From positions 4,418,835 to 4,482,834 of the forward strand of contig JAJEKV010000031.1 of NCBI GenBank assembly GCA_021234155.1: 64,000 nt of DNA. Reading direction: 5' to 3'. A program made the position numbers and the translations under genes. Shown here piece after piece: positions 12,501-21,988 of the stretch. This stretch comes from Isoetes taiwanensis. Its lineage: Eukaryota; Streptophyta; Lycopodiopsida; Isoetales; Isoetaceae. The notes beneath the pieces are model-generated. The model was not told the origin of the DNA. It saw only the letters and a program-made list of their open reading frames with translations, and searched no databases. Position 1 is the stretch's first letter. The number at the start of each line of letters is the position of its first letter.

Positions 12501-13567
12501 ACGGAAGTAGACGACCTCGAGAGAAAGGAGGTCATTCAGGAATGCATTGATAGGAAAGGCACCTTTAGCCCCATATATGCTTTGATAGGAGGAAGCTATC
12601 CTTCACGCCCCCCACGCGGGAAGGATATCCTCCACGCTGGGCAACTAGAGGTGTAGGCATGAGCGGCATATAGGCATATAGGTATTTGTCTCCACGCCAT
12701 AATGGAAGATTCACCCTCTTCCCTGGCGCCGGAGATTAGCCATGCATCCATGTAGATAGGTGGGGTGGTCACCATATAACCAAAATTTTATTAATAATTA
12801 AAATAGTAATAACGTGGGGGCCCACTGCCTCAGCCAATAGAGCTCGGGAGGGCAAGGAGGTCGAAGCTGAAAACTTGCAACACAAATTTAGTCATAATGT
12901 GTTGCAAGGGATGAAGAGTACCTTAGAAGTGTAAATTTTGTATGAAATTGATAAACTTTGATAAACTTAAACGTTGTATTAAGTAAGGTTAATAATTACC
13001 TTGCGTAGATTAAGTTATGAAGTGATAAGTTAATTGGGTAATGAAATAGTACAGTAATGTCTTAAACATTACCTTAGAGTAATTCTAATAATTAAGATAA
13101 GTATGTAATTATAGATATTGTAAAATTAATGCAGGATTTTAAGGTGCGAGGACTTGCAACACAAATTTTGTTGGAATGTGTTGCAAGGAATGAAGAGTAC
13201 CTTAAATAATAATTGTATATGAAAGTGTTAAATTGTGATAAACTAAATGTTATAATAACGAGGACTAATAAGTACCCTATTTTAATAGAAGTTACGAATT
13301 GACAAGTTAATTGATAATGTAATGGCGTAATAATAATTTAAAAATATTACCTTAAGGTAATCTTAATAAATGTGTAAGTATAATAGTAGTATATCGTATG
13401 AATCAGGTTGATTGCAGGTTAGGAAGATTCCAAGGTGGGGAGACCCACGATGCTGCGGACAGCATCATTTCAAGGTGGGAGAATGGAAATGTGGCGTTCC
13501 GGCCCCGTGATCGGTCGGGGCGTATCTTTGTCTTGTCTAAATCACGCGTTACCACTAACTCACGCGG

Positions 13568-15104
13568 TGTCTGCCCAGGCGCGTGTAGCCAGGTGAATAG
13601 CCCTAGGGGGCAACTTGCTAGGTATGTGCACTTCTTATTAATGTGCACATGCACATTTATTAAGGTGCACACATTTCCATGTGGGCACATTTAGGTGCAC
13701 ACATTTCCATGTAGGTACATTTGGCCACCTAGCCATTAAAGGCAAGTGGACCCATTTCCAATTATCCCACATGCCTAAAGGGATAATTGGAAACCCTAAG
13801 CCCCAACCCTTGCCTATTTAAGTAGGAGAACCCTAACTTGCCCATTTTCGTTCCTAGGGCTTTAGAGCTCTGTTTTGGCTGCTCTAGGAGTCAAAACCGC
13901 CTCCCAGACTCCGTCTGAGAGAATGGCATCATTAGTTTCCCTTGATTCGGCGGTTCGAGGGGATGGTCGAACTCGGGTCAGGAGGAGCAACTCATGGATC
14001 AGGTATGTAGTCGATTTAATGGTCTAAACCATTTTCCAGTCATTGTATCAGTAGGTTTAGCCTATTAAATCGCCTTTAGCAGCTATCTAGATCTCTAGAT
14101 GAGTAGATACCAGACTCTAACTAAAGAACCTAACTCTATGATATAGATTAGATCTATGTTCTTTAGTTCTTCTGTGATGTATATGGATGATGTATCTCTG
14201 TGAACTCCTTGTATTGGGAAGGGGGGTAGAGACTTCAAGCTTGGTAGTAGATGCTCCTAGATTAGCCTCTCTAGCACACCATAGATTCGGCCTGTGTACA
14301 AGAACCACACCTGGTTGTGGGTGAAGGGGCCAGACTGGCTAAGAAGGAGGTTCGTGTTCTGACTCTTGAACGATCCCTCTGGTGTGTAAGGCCTACCGGG
14401 ATCATTGTGACTAGGTCTAATGGCTTACCACCGGTGTGGGTAAGGCATGGGCTCGACACCCGTGAAGTGGTGTTCATGACTTTCCGGTGGGTTCAATCGA
14501 ATACGCAAAGGTGGCCCTCTAGTCACCTTGAGTCAAAGATGTAGATCTCTCGAGGGAGTGATCCCTACCTGCCCCATCGAACCGGGATGATGACCCCCTG
14601 AGTAGCCCTTTGGCTATGCATCCGGGCGGGCTCTGATCGGTCCCGACACTTTTCACCTACTCGCAAAGTGTGCACAGGGAGGGACGGATGGAGTGGACAA
14701 CCCTATGCCATGTTCTTATGCCAGCCAAATCCATTGCCATGAATTCCATGCGCAATGAACTCTCCCTGAGACCCAAGCCGTCATCATCCCTTTGAGTCCG
14801 AGCCTTGGGTAGGATTCCCTATGTGATGTGCTTTGATCTTTGTCTATGCAGATATGTGGAGGACCATCCTTCGTGATGGTCATATGATGTTGATGTATGT
14901 ACTACGACATGTATGTTTACGCTTCAAGCAGACTAGGTAGGCCCCGAGGGAGACAGGGGTAAAGGACCCCTTCATTCTTCCCAATGGAACTCTTCAAGGT
15001 TGCGCGTGATACGTGGAGGGCCCTATATTAGCATGGAGCTGGTATGGGGATGAACTCCTGCTTTGTATACGGTGAGTGCAATCAGATATGAGTAGGGGAC
15101 GCCA
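13568..15104 (+). repeat. 3' LTR
   Basis: Partner of 3475-5012. The LTR repeat stops after GACGCCA; the next bases, CAAGATCGCG, differ from those after the 5' LTR. Within 20 bp the AAATTGGGCG palindrome field begins again. Confidence 0.8.
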
Positions 15105-15120
15105 CAAGATCGCGATCGGG

Positions 15121-15345
15121 CCAAATTGGGCGGCTTCAATTTGGCCCCTGTGATGCAATTGTCTCCTCAGCCCCAAGGCTCACCATGAGTTGAGCCGAGT
15201 TAATTGGGCGGGCGCCCAATTTGGTGTGCGTAGGGACAATCCAAATTGGGCGGACGCCCAATTTGGCCCCTGTGATGCAATTGTCTCCTCAGCCCAAGGC
15301 TCACCATGAGTTGAGCCGAGCAAATTGGGCGGGCGCCCAATTTGG
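15121..15345. repeat. Cluster 3 of AAATTGGGCG palindromes in a tandem duplication
   Basis: Four palindromes lie at 15121-15144, 15201-15224, 15241-15266 and 15321-15345. Two of them frame each copy of a duplicated segment of about 115 bp containing CCCCTGTGATGCAATTGTCTC and TCACCATGAGTTGAGCCGAG. The block ends just before a canonical branch point (TACTAAC, 15365-15371) and a polypyrimidine-AG (15390), so it sits in the intron before the histone-tail-like exon. Confidence 0.85.
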
Positions 15346-15390
15346 TGTGCGTAGGGATCCCAAGTACTAACACTACTTTCCGTTCTGCAG

Positions 15391-15758
15391 GAATTCATAT
15401 GGCGCGAACAAAGCAGACTGCTCGGGTTCCCGGTACCGGACCCAAATTTGCAGAGGCTATTGCAATAGAGGATGCAAGAACAGAAGAAGAGAAAGAACTG
15501 TTTGCTGGCATCCAGGTTGTGCCCCATGAAATTTTGACGGTTGCTGAGGAATGGGTCTGGTGCATAGAGATAGGGAATATTCATCCTGGGTCCCAGACAA
15601 ACCACCTCAAGGATCTTTTGCTTTTCTTTGGCAAGATAGGGGCAGGAAAAATGAATTCGGCGGGTATCGTCATCGACATGGAGGTCTCGCCTGAGAACAA
15701 GGATGACTTCCTCATCGATGTTGAAGACACCGTAGATCGGACTTTTAAACCGTTATAA
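15391..15758 (+). CDS. Exon with histone H3 N-terminal tail mimic
   Basis: The exon follows TACTAAC and a CTTTCCGTTCTGCAG acceptor, and an ATG at 15399 opens a frame of 119 codons. The protein begins MARTKQTARVPGTG. After Met removal its first eight residues equal those of mature histone H3 (A1 to R8, including the K4 context); similarity ends there, with V in place of K9. The rest (acidic, with KNSAGIVIDMEV-like and DDFLIDVEDTVDR stretches) is not a histone fold and matches no family I know. A stop at 15756-15758 is followed by out-of-frame coding-like sequence (KGKPTFLLAEKDG), so a frameshift or an unrecognised donor is likely. A natural role could be binding H3K4 reader or writer proteins; that is inference. 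Confidence 0.6.
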
Positions 15759-15883
15759 AGTTCCACTTTCTAAAATGCGAGCCATGTATGATGAACGCCA
15801 AGTATAAAGGAAAGCCCACATTCTTGCTCGCCGAAAAGGATGGGCGCTAGACTCATATGAAAGTTTAGAGCGGGCATCAAATC

Positions 15884-16187
15884 AAGAACTGATATCTTGG
15901 ATGGCTACTACTGTTTGTCGGAAAGGGATATTAGAACACAAACAGAACAGGTCGAAAAGCAATCGCTTCACGAGTATCGAGGGCAAAACCAACCTAAAGT
16001 ATACGATACTAAGTGGCTTAAGTCTAGATACAAGAAAGGTGAGACAAAGACAAGGCGCAGGGGCAGCCCATGGAGACCGATGGCAAAGAAAAAGAAGGCG
16101 AGGACACCCGCTACGGCTATTCACCGTAAAGCTGCCACTAAACTTGTATTCGGTGGAATGAAGAGAATATCAAGGTCGCCGAGGTGA
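15884..16187 (+). pseudogene. Basic segment of the same gene
   Basis: The frame DILDGYYCLSERDI continues into YDTKWLKSRYKKGETKTRRR and KKKKARTPATAIHRKAATK before ending near an AGGTGAGT that would serve as a splice donor (16182-16189). The Lys/Arg-rich stretch could be nuclear-localising or DNA-binding. Frame breaks precede it at about 15756-15870. Confidence 0.45.
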
Positions 16188-16370
16188 GTGGAGAAGAGGA
16201 CCGTGACGTCTCAAGAGGAACCCCTAAGCGCAGAGGAAAAGATTTAGGTGGTCCGTCCCAAGAGGCGCAAGCGGACATCTTATCCGCGAGCCCAAATAGT
16301 TCTGGAGAGGGAGTCCTTGTCCGCTTCTTCATCTGAAGAACGGGAGAGTAGCCGCAGATCGTGAAGTTCA

Positions 16371-16998
16371 CTCCATCCGGTGGCGGCGCCACCGTGGAGA
16401 GCGTATATGAGTTGTCACGTAACGCCATAGCAAGCATCAAGCACGGGGAGAGAATCTACCCTCCGGGGGTGGGCTTCAGATTGAAGTCGATGTGTTCAAG
16501 ATGCATAAAGCCCCGCAAATATGACTTGTAGGGTCATAAGTCCAGAGCACTTGGACACTCTTTACGAATCGTTTATCAGCCATCAGATGCACCCTCCCTG
16601 TGCTGATGTCGTGCCGTTCGATCCACAGACAGGGCGAGCAATCAAGTGGAAGAAGGCAGAGGACCTGCAAAATGCAAATACTGGATTGTAAATGGCAATC
16701 ATACGACCACGGTTGCTCAACTGCTTGTCACACAAGCTTTGGCATGGCCTCCTGAAAGGAAGCACTTGGCAGAACCGATATTCTTTTTCTATACCAAAAG
16801 GAAATCGCCGAAGTCCCGCGGGAAATCTCACAAAGAATCGAATGCGTTAAATGTCAGCCGGAGAATAATGACATAACAAAGAAGACTATACACGAAGAAG
16901 TATTCTTCAAGAAATTCAAAGAGCTTCAGAACCAGTGGGCATTCTACGGGAAGCCTAAGAAGGGCAAACGCGGGCACTCCGTCGGTGGAGCTTATTCT
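16371..16998 (+). pseudogene. ParB-like segment
   Basis: Three frames joined by small shifts read VESVYELSRNAIASIKHGER, then VISPEHLDTLYESFISHQ, DVVPFDPQTGRAIKWKKAE, YWIVNGNHTTTVAQLLV and later FFKKFKELQNQWAFYGKPKK. The order 'L..L..SI..HG..P', a short loop, then 'Y.IV.G.H...A..L' is that of the ParB/sulfiredoxin-like fold, where the G-N-H turn corresponds to the G-E/N-R/H nucleotide-binding motif. The exon ends at a GTAAGT donor (16999). Two palindromes lie in the next intron (17038-17059, 17081-17103). The fold call is from pattern only; a structure prediction would settle it. Confidence 0.4.
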
Positions 16999-17037
16999 GT
17001 AAGTGCACTACCACCATTACTTCTGACAGTTCGTGGA

Positions 17038-17103
17038 AATTGGGCGCCCGCCCAGTTTCACCTCAGTGTCGGATGATCTGAAATTGGGCGGGCGCCCAAT
17101 TTG
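17038..17103. repeat. Pair of AAATTGGGCG palindromes in an intron
   Basis: 17038-17059 (one mismatch, CAGTTT) and 17081-17103 (perfect arms) lie between the GTAAGT donor at 16999 and the next coding block. Confidence 0.85.
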
Positions 17104-17206
17104 GGTCAGCTAGTGCAAGCAAATTAAGATGATGTGTATGCGCCTTATCTGGTGCCTTCGTGTCATCACGCGATTGGAAAGTCAGAAGCGGCAAACGATT
17201 AAGAAG

Positions 17207-18212
17207 TCCACTATGCGTGACTACGACTACTTTGTATATCTTGACGACGAGTCGTGGAATTTGTGCACCGAAGTTGCCCAGTTATTCTACGAAGACTGGT
17301 TGAAGGACGAGAAGTGAAGGATAGGCTTAGACTTTTCACCAATAATTCCTGTCGCCCATTGAAGTCCATGCATCCTCTAGATCTGCAAAGGCTGCTGAAG
17401 GAGATCAAGGATGGCACCACATTCCTGAAGGGAAGCAAGGATTATACTGGGAGACGTACCATGAAAGTCAGAGCCCTAGAGCTGAAGAAGATTGAAACAA
17501 TGGAGCGGGCCCTTGTCAGATACATGAAGGAAGTGAAGAAACTTCCTTTTCAAGACATGGCTGCATTGAGGCAAGCTCACCCCATATTCACGGAGAATCT
17601 GATGCTTATGTTCGCAAGTAGCATCAGTGGATGGGCAGAAGGACGCAAAGAGGTGGAGAAGGAAAGCTTTCGAGTCCCTCTGACAAAAGTAGACGAATAT
17701 CTTCTTGGGCCAGTTGAGGAGGGTGGCAAACCTTTCAAGTGTTTCCACGTTAGTCCGCGAGGTTTGTGCGTGGACGTGGTAAACACTTCGGCCCGCTTCA
17801 TTGGATGCGACTTCAGATATACAAAGAAATGGCCAAAGGAAGATTATGAAAAATTCCTTGACCAGCTCAGCACGATGACGGACCAGCAGCTTTACTGGGT
17901 AGCTATATTTATTACCCCAGACCGCCTCAATGAGTGCCTATCCGCCATGAAGACAATAGACGGTGGCAGCCGTGTTTGGGTTGGTTCCTACCAGGACCCC
18001 CCGGCCAGAACTGCTTCTACCTCTAGAGTTCGAGAGTTGCAATGTCTTGTCCTGCTAATGTATGTTGCCGAGACGAGCGGCTGACTCATCATCGATGCAG
18101 AAATAAATATTTGCTTCGCCAATTCCGACCATCCAAAGCAATATGCTAAGTTTCCCAAGCATCTACGAGAAAAACAGGACATCGAAAAGAATTTGCCTGA
18201 TCATGAGTGTGC
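17207..18212 (+). pseudogene. Helical central segment of the H3-mimic gene
   Basis: MRDYDYFVYLDDESWNLCTE leads to FYEDWLKDEK, then one base shifts the frame to VKDRLRLFTNN and a 250-codon open stretch up to a TGA at 18082-18084. The open stretch has DLQRLLKEIKDGTTFLKG, KKIETMERALVRYMKEVKK, LMLMFASSISGWAEGRKEV, SARFIGCDFRYTKKWPKEDY and ITPDRLNECLSAMKTIDGG. Coding-like sequence resumes to ICFANSDHPKQYAKFPKHL and EKNLPDHECAA, ending at a GTATGC donor (18213). The segment is largely alpha-helical with alternating charge. I recognise no family. Confidence 0.45.
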
Positions 18213-18293
18213 AGCAGGTATGCATTTTAAATTGGGCGCCCGCCCAATTTGCTTGTTGACTATCAATGTTTCTAACATTTGTTTTCCCTGCAG
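18213..18293 (+). other. 81-bp intron containing an AAATTGGGCG palindrome
   Basis: GTATGC at 18213 and TTTTCCCTGCAG ending at 18293 frame an 81-bp intron whose 5' third is the perfect palindrome at 18229-18250. It is the clearest example of the palindrome lying inside a spliced intron. Confidence 0.65.
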
Positions 18294-18785
18294 CTTATTG
18301 GCTGTATCGACCTTGGTGCGACAAGGGTGCAGCAGGTGGGGGAGGAGTACTGGTGCAAAATCAGTTGGAAAGTAGGACGTGCACCTATCTAGTACGGTTG
18401 ATCTTTGGAAGGTTGCACTGTTCTCGACTTCTTTTCCGGTGGTGCTTTTAGCCGAGCTGCAGTGTGCGAGGGCTATAAAACATTGTCTTTTGAGACATAC
18501 GAGAAGCTGGAAATTAAGCTTGTACAGATATTCGAGCAACTCGATGTCATATTAGACGAGAAAAAATCAAGAGCTCGGGCACTACAAAAGATAAAAGAGG
18601 GAAAGAAGAAGGCCTCTACTTCCAAAAATGTTCCTCAGCCTCAGCTTCCTGCTCCTGAGACACCTTGTCCGTTCTCCTCTACAACCATAAACGGCGCAAT
18701 CAATTCGAGGACAGACAAGAGCCTTGATTCAAGTAGAGCTCAAAAGGGCAGCGGCCCTAGGCTCTCAGGATTTGGAACTATTTAG
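18294..18785 (+). pseudogene. Class I methyltransferase-like exon
   Basis: The exon reads LIGCIDLGATRVQQVGEEYW and CKISWKVGRAP, meets two close in-frame stops (18390-18401), and continues in the same frame with EGCTVLDFFSGGAFSRAAV, CEGYKTLSFETYEKLEI and a Lys/Glu-rich helix. VLDFFSGGAFSRAA fits motif I of SAM-dependent methyltransferases, and the downstream acidic residue in LSFE fits the ribose-binding position of motif II. In DNA N6-adenine and N4-cytosine enzymes of the permuted type, motif I follows the catalytic domain as here, but I could not find a clear DPPY. The segment ends in a Pro/Ser-rich linker. The call rests on one motif; a Rossmann-like NAD enzyme is the alternative. Confidence 0.4.
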
Positions 18786-19158
18786 GAGAAGAAAAAACAA
18801 CATCAACGACCGGGCGGGGATCGGGGCCCGGTGAATACTGGGACATGATTGAGGCGACCTCAAAGTTCGAGGAAGAGGTTGCTAGGGAGCCTGAGTCTGT
18901 CGTTGTCATGGAAACACAGGAAGGGGACAATCAGGATGGAGAGGATGTGGTCCCCAACACAATGAACAGTCAAGATGTAGAGGAAGAGGTGGCGAACACA
19001 GAAGACAATCGTGGTGCGCGATGATGAGAATGAGGAACTGGGGCCCGAAGATTTTATGCAAAGAATGGAATTGATCAAAGAGGCAGCACAACAACCTCAG
19101 CCCCAGCATGAAGAACCCAGTAAGGATCATTCGGAAGATGTGCCTCCAGACGAATGAG
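18786..19158 (+). pseudogene. Acidic C-terminal segment of the H3-mimic gene
   Basis: The sequence continues as EYWDMIEATSKFEEEVAREP, ESVVVMETQEGDNQDGEDVV and, after a one-base shift near 19020, EDFMQRMELIKEAAQQPQPQ to a TGA at 19156-19158. It is rich in Glu, Asp, Gln and Pro and probably disordered. Palindromes at 19280-19301 and 19309-19330 follow. Confidence 0.45.
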
Positions 19159-19279
19159 CGATTTATGATTTGAAAATACGTGAAATATGTTAAGAACAAT
19201 TGTTCATACTTCTTTTTCAGAAATGATAACGTTGCACTCATTTCCTTGTCTTAAATTTCTCTAGTTTACTTTGCTAACC

Positions 19280-19330
19280 AAATTGGGCGCCCGCCCAATT
19301 TGCTAACCAAATTGGGCGGGCGCCGAATTT
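19280..19330. repeat. Back-to-back AAATTGGGCG palindromes
   Basis: Two palindromes of opposite central dinucleotide (CC then GG) are separated by 7 bp (GCTAACC). The second has one mismatch (CGCCGAATTT). A third, decayed, lies at 19401-19422. Confidence 0.85.
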
Positions 19331-19422
19331 GGTTAACCCTTAGAAACTATAGCCTTTTATTAAATTTATTTGACTTCAGAGCTTATTATCCTCGGCAAGA
19401 ATTGGGCTGGGCTTCCCAATTT

Positions 19423-20940
19423 ATTGGGCAATGCGTAAACGCATCAAACATGAAGTGAAGTGGAGGTGCGTAAACAAATTGGAGATCAAAGAGCGCACCC
19501 TCGTGAATTACTCGGTGTGCGTTACATTATATAATATTGACTATGGTTATTACATCCTTACAACATTATTATATCCTTGTCGTACATTAACATATCCGAA
19601 AGTGTACAAAGAGTCACTCGTCGTCCAACGCCGCGCCGATGCCATTCACCAAAGATCCGGCCGATCGGGGAAGCCAATACAAAATCCACAACACGAAAGT
19701 GAGCTTCCCGCGCAAGCACTTTCAGCGAGTCCATCCGCTTTGGACCGGAGCCATGGATCAAGACTAACACCACCATATAGCACCGCAAATATCGTTGTAA
19801 CTCAAGTAGCACTTGAAGGATCGGATGTTCTCCTGGACGATCCGCAAGGAAGCCATGAGAGATGAATGCAAAGGGAGCTGCTTTTATAGTGGTGAGAAAT
19901 TATTGATGTCAATTATTGGCGACATTCTAGCGCCGGTAACCGTATAAGGTATACCTGTATAGCCACGTGAAATTGGGCCGCATTACCATTCACTATGCGC
20001 ATTCAAGGGGAACCATTCTAGTTGCAAAGTGGGCGGCTTCCAATTTCACGCGGACATGTTGGACAAGTTGCACATATAGAAGACAAGTTGTACTAATACT
20101 TTATCTCATAGATGATTACAATCCGATTACAACAAGATGACAAGCGTTCATTTAGGGGACTCTTCCGAGTCATTTTCACCGTGCACCCCAAATCTTCTTC
20201 TCTATCATGTACATTTGATGCTCTCTATTCCATATCGGATGGATGATAACGTCCGAAGGGATCGGGATAATGGCGATGATTTAGAGCGATCGTGGTCATC
20301 CAGGTCTTCCATGGGTATCTCTCGCCGCGGCAATCGCTTTGAAGTTTTCGTGATTCATCTTGCGGTTGATGGAATCACATTCGGGACCGTAATGAGACCA
20401 CATGGCTAGACGAAGGCCAAATTTGATGGTCAAATGCGTTGAGATATATTTATACCCACCATCATTATTGAAGGTATTGTGCATAAAGATTATTGGATGT
20501 ACACCGTATATACAACCAATAATGTTTCTACAAGATGATCATCAATAATTCCTTGGCTATAAATATAGGCGCATTTGACGGCACAACACATTCCGGCCGC
20601 CATGTCTCGCCATGTTCGAGGCCCCATGTTGACACCCTTACTTGCCTTATGACCTATGACGATCTTTATGCTGCAAGTTGAAAGGGATCTCTCGATCCCA
20701 CGGCTGTATGGTATAGCTACCGGTCGAAGAAAGACTCCCGGTATCATGTTACTATCCATATTGTGTGGGTTCCGGAGCGCGAGGCTTTTGAGATTAATAG
20801 AATCACCAATAATTACAATCTATGACTCATGTATTTCATAACTTTATATGATATGATGATGTAACTGTGTTGTGCATGATTCAGTTGTTATGTTTCAGTT
20901 CTTATCTTCGGTTCTGATCTACGTTTTCTCGTTTTCCGCT
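19423..20940. other. Stretch without a supported gene
   Basis: Several frames of 60-145 codons exist on both strands, for example 19431-19865 on plus and 20490-20759 on minus. None carries a recognisable motif, and paired frames overlap antisense. Decayed palindromes lie at 19968-19981 and 20024-20044. The composition is similar to that of the flanking element, so this may be eroded coding sequence of the same unit. Confidence 0.4.
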
Positions 20941-20946
20941 TTCATG

Positions 20947-21119
20947 AAAGTGGGCGGGCGCCCAATTTTCCTGAAAGCGGAAGCCTTCATGCAACAACCT
21001 TCAAGCCATCTGAAGGGCAAAGTCGGCGGCCGCCCAGTTTCTGGGGGAGACTATTCCCGAAGGAAAATGGGCGGGCGCCCAATTTCCTCTGGAAGGAAAG
21101 TTGGCGGGCGCCCAATTTC
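20947..21119. repeat. Cluster of four AAATTGGGCG palindromes
   Basis: Copies lie at 20947-20969, 21019-21040, 21064-21085 and 21097-21118, each with one or two changes in the left arm (AAAGTGGGCG, AAAGTCGGCG, AAAATGGGCG, AAAGTTGGCG), while the right arm CGCCCAATTT is mostly kept. This is the last cluster; the motif is absent from the remaining 43 kb. Confidence 0.85.
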
Positions 21120-21331
21120 CTCAGGAGGCCTCGATGAAACAAGATATTACTATTCAGAAATTGCACGTCATTGGGCTGTTCTCAATGTAGACAAAAACAT
21201 TCTATTCATATAGGAATGGAGTACATGGATGGATTATGTAGATAATAATATCAACTAAACAACATGCCTCGAAAGAGATAGTTGAACAGAAAGATAATAT
21301 ATAATAATAGATAATATTAAACATGGACGTT

Positions 21332-21988
21332 TCAGTCAATATCCAGTTCCACCGCAATTAGATCCCCCAGTTGGAACTCTGTTATGGCTTGTCGGCAGTA
21401 CAGATCCAGCCAGTCATCCAATTCTCCCATCGGATAGGGAGTGCTGAGGATGAGTTTCGTTACCAAAGCCACACGCTGCCTCTTTTCCTTCTTGTAAAGC
21501 TTCTTAAACAACGACCGGAAAGTATTGTGCAGCCAAACATCCTCCATTTTCAGCAACCTCTTCAGAGCTTCTGCCCTGTAAATATGGCGTTTCAAGGAAA
21601 TCAAGCAGCCTTCCAGCTCTACCCTGCTGAGGTGATCCGGCTCATCGCCATCCTTCATCAACTCTCCACGACGAAGGAGCTTCCTGAGTTGGCTTCTCAT
21701 TTCTTCTGTACCATTTTGGTTTATCTCATTCTGCACCTCAACCTGAAGCTGATTCGCATGGGCTAATATTGGCTCGGCGATATGGCACTGCATTTCGCTC
21801 ATTGTGAATCCATCGCTGCGCCTGGTTCGGACCATTCTGACTGGCACGACTATGAATCTACACTACGCAGATTTGCGAATGCCGGCTGCTGTGGCGAGAC
21901 CACGTCTACAGAAGGCGCTTGGGCGAGACACAAACTCGGTTGGCACTTCTTTGGCTTAATAGATACAAGGCCTGCCATCTCACCTACC
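21332..21988 (-). pseudogene. Uncharacterised helical protein gene, one frameshift
   Basis: An ATG at about 21980 opens MAGLVSIKPKKCQPSLCLAQ and about 43 codons before a TAG. One base later the frame VRMVRTRRSDGFTMSEMQCH runs 165 codons to the stop at 21332. The long part has a Leu/Arg heptad-like helix pattern (LRKLLRRGELM, LISLKRHIYRAEALKRLL) and a C-terminus of LYCRQAITEFQLGDLIAVEL. I do not recognise the family. It lies 200 bp from the last palindrome cluster and is transcribed towards it, so it is probably another gene of the same element. Confidence 0.45.

Larger units (their letters stand above)
5031..13567 (+). other. Internal region of LTR element, no recognisable genes
   Basis: No frame shows gag zinc knuckles, a protease DTG, a reverse transcriptase YVDD or integrase residues. 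The 5031-7000 part is AT-rich and carries four copies of a foldback motif. The 7300-10800 part is more GC-rich and could be a heavily eroded coding region, but its longest frames, on both strands, have no family features. The 10800-13400 part is AT-rich with GATA microsatellites (11592-11607, 11874-11894) and a roughly 280-bp diverged tandem repeat near 12865-13200 marked by ACTTGCAACACAAATTT. Purine-rich AAGGTGGGGAGA (13432-13443) and AAGGTGGGAGAATGG (13472-13486) are polypurine-tract candidates upstream of the 3' LTR. Confidence 0.55.
3475..15104. mobile_element. Non-autonomous LTR retrotransposon (LARD-like), about 11.6 kb
   Basis: Two direct repeats of 1538 and 1537 bp (3475-5012 and 13568-15104) run in the same orientation and start with TGTCTGC and end in GCCA. 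Directly after the first lies TGGTATCGAGCAATG, one base short of the initiator-Met tRNA primer site of plant LTR elements. The 8.5-kb interior shows no reverse transcriptase, integrase or protease motif in any frame. Known large retrotransposon derivatives (LARDs) have this layout. The start coordinate is uncertain because weak similarity continues upstream of TGTCTGC in both copies, and I could not confirm a target-site duplication. The LTRs differ at many positions and small indels, so the insertion is not recent, or the assembly is noisy. On both sides the DNA carries the AAATTGGGCG palindromes. Confidence 0.75.
15391..19158 (+). other. Decayed multi-exon gene: H3-tail mimic, ParB-like segment, methyltransferase-like motif, acidic tail
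   Basis: Four consecutive coding blocks on the plus strand share an intron style (GT-AG, palindromes inside introns). They appear to be one gene or a pair of adjacent ones. In order: an exon starting MARTKQTAR; a basic segment with a ParB-like motif; a helical segment; and an exon with a class I methyltransferase motif I, followed by a Glu/Asp-rich C-terminus ending at 19158. At least four frame breaks and several stops interrupt it, so this copy is probably dead or poorly assembled. The arrangement inside a palindrome-rich unit next to a transposase-like frame suggests cargo of a large DNA transposon. That it is a single protein is inference; transcript or paralogue evidence would decide. 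Confidence 0.5.

Noticed and set aside
13398-13694. Overlapping plus and minus frames of about 95 codons at the 3' LTR border
   Set aside because: Mirror frames across the LTR start with no family features; explained by the LTR element.
15391-15758. A true histone H3 gene
   Set aside because: Identity stops after ARTKQTAR; no histone fold follows and the exon is part of a different protein.
19558-19620. CTTACAACATTATTATATCC as the 5' end of the Helitron ending at 22320
   Set aside because: Only a loose match to the TCCTATATTATAA-type start, with no A|TC context in the right register, so the element is left without a 5' border.
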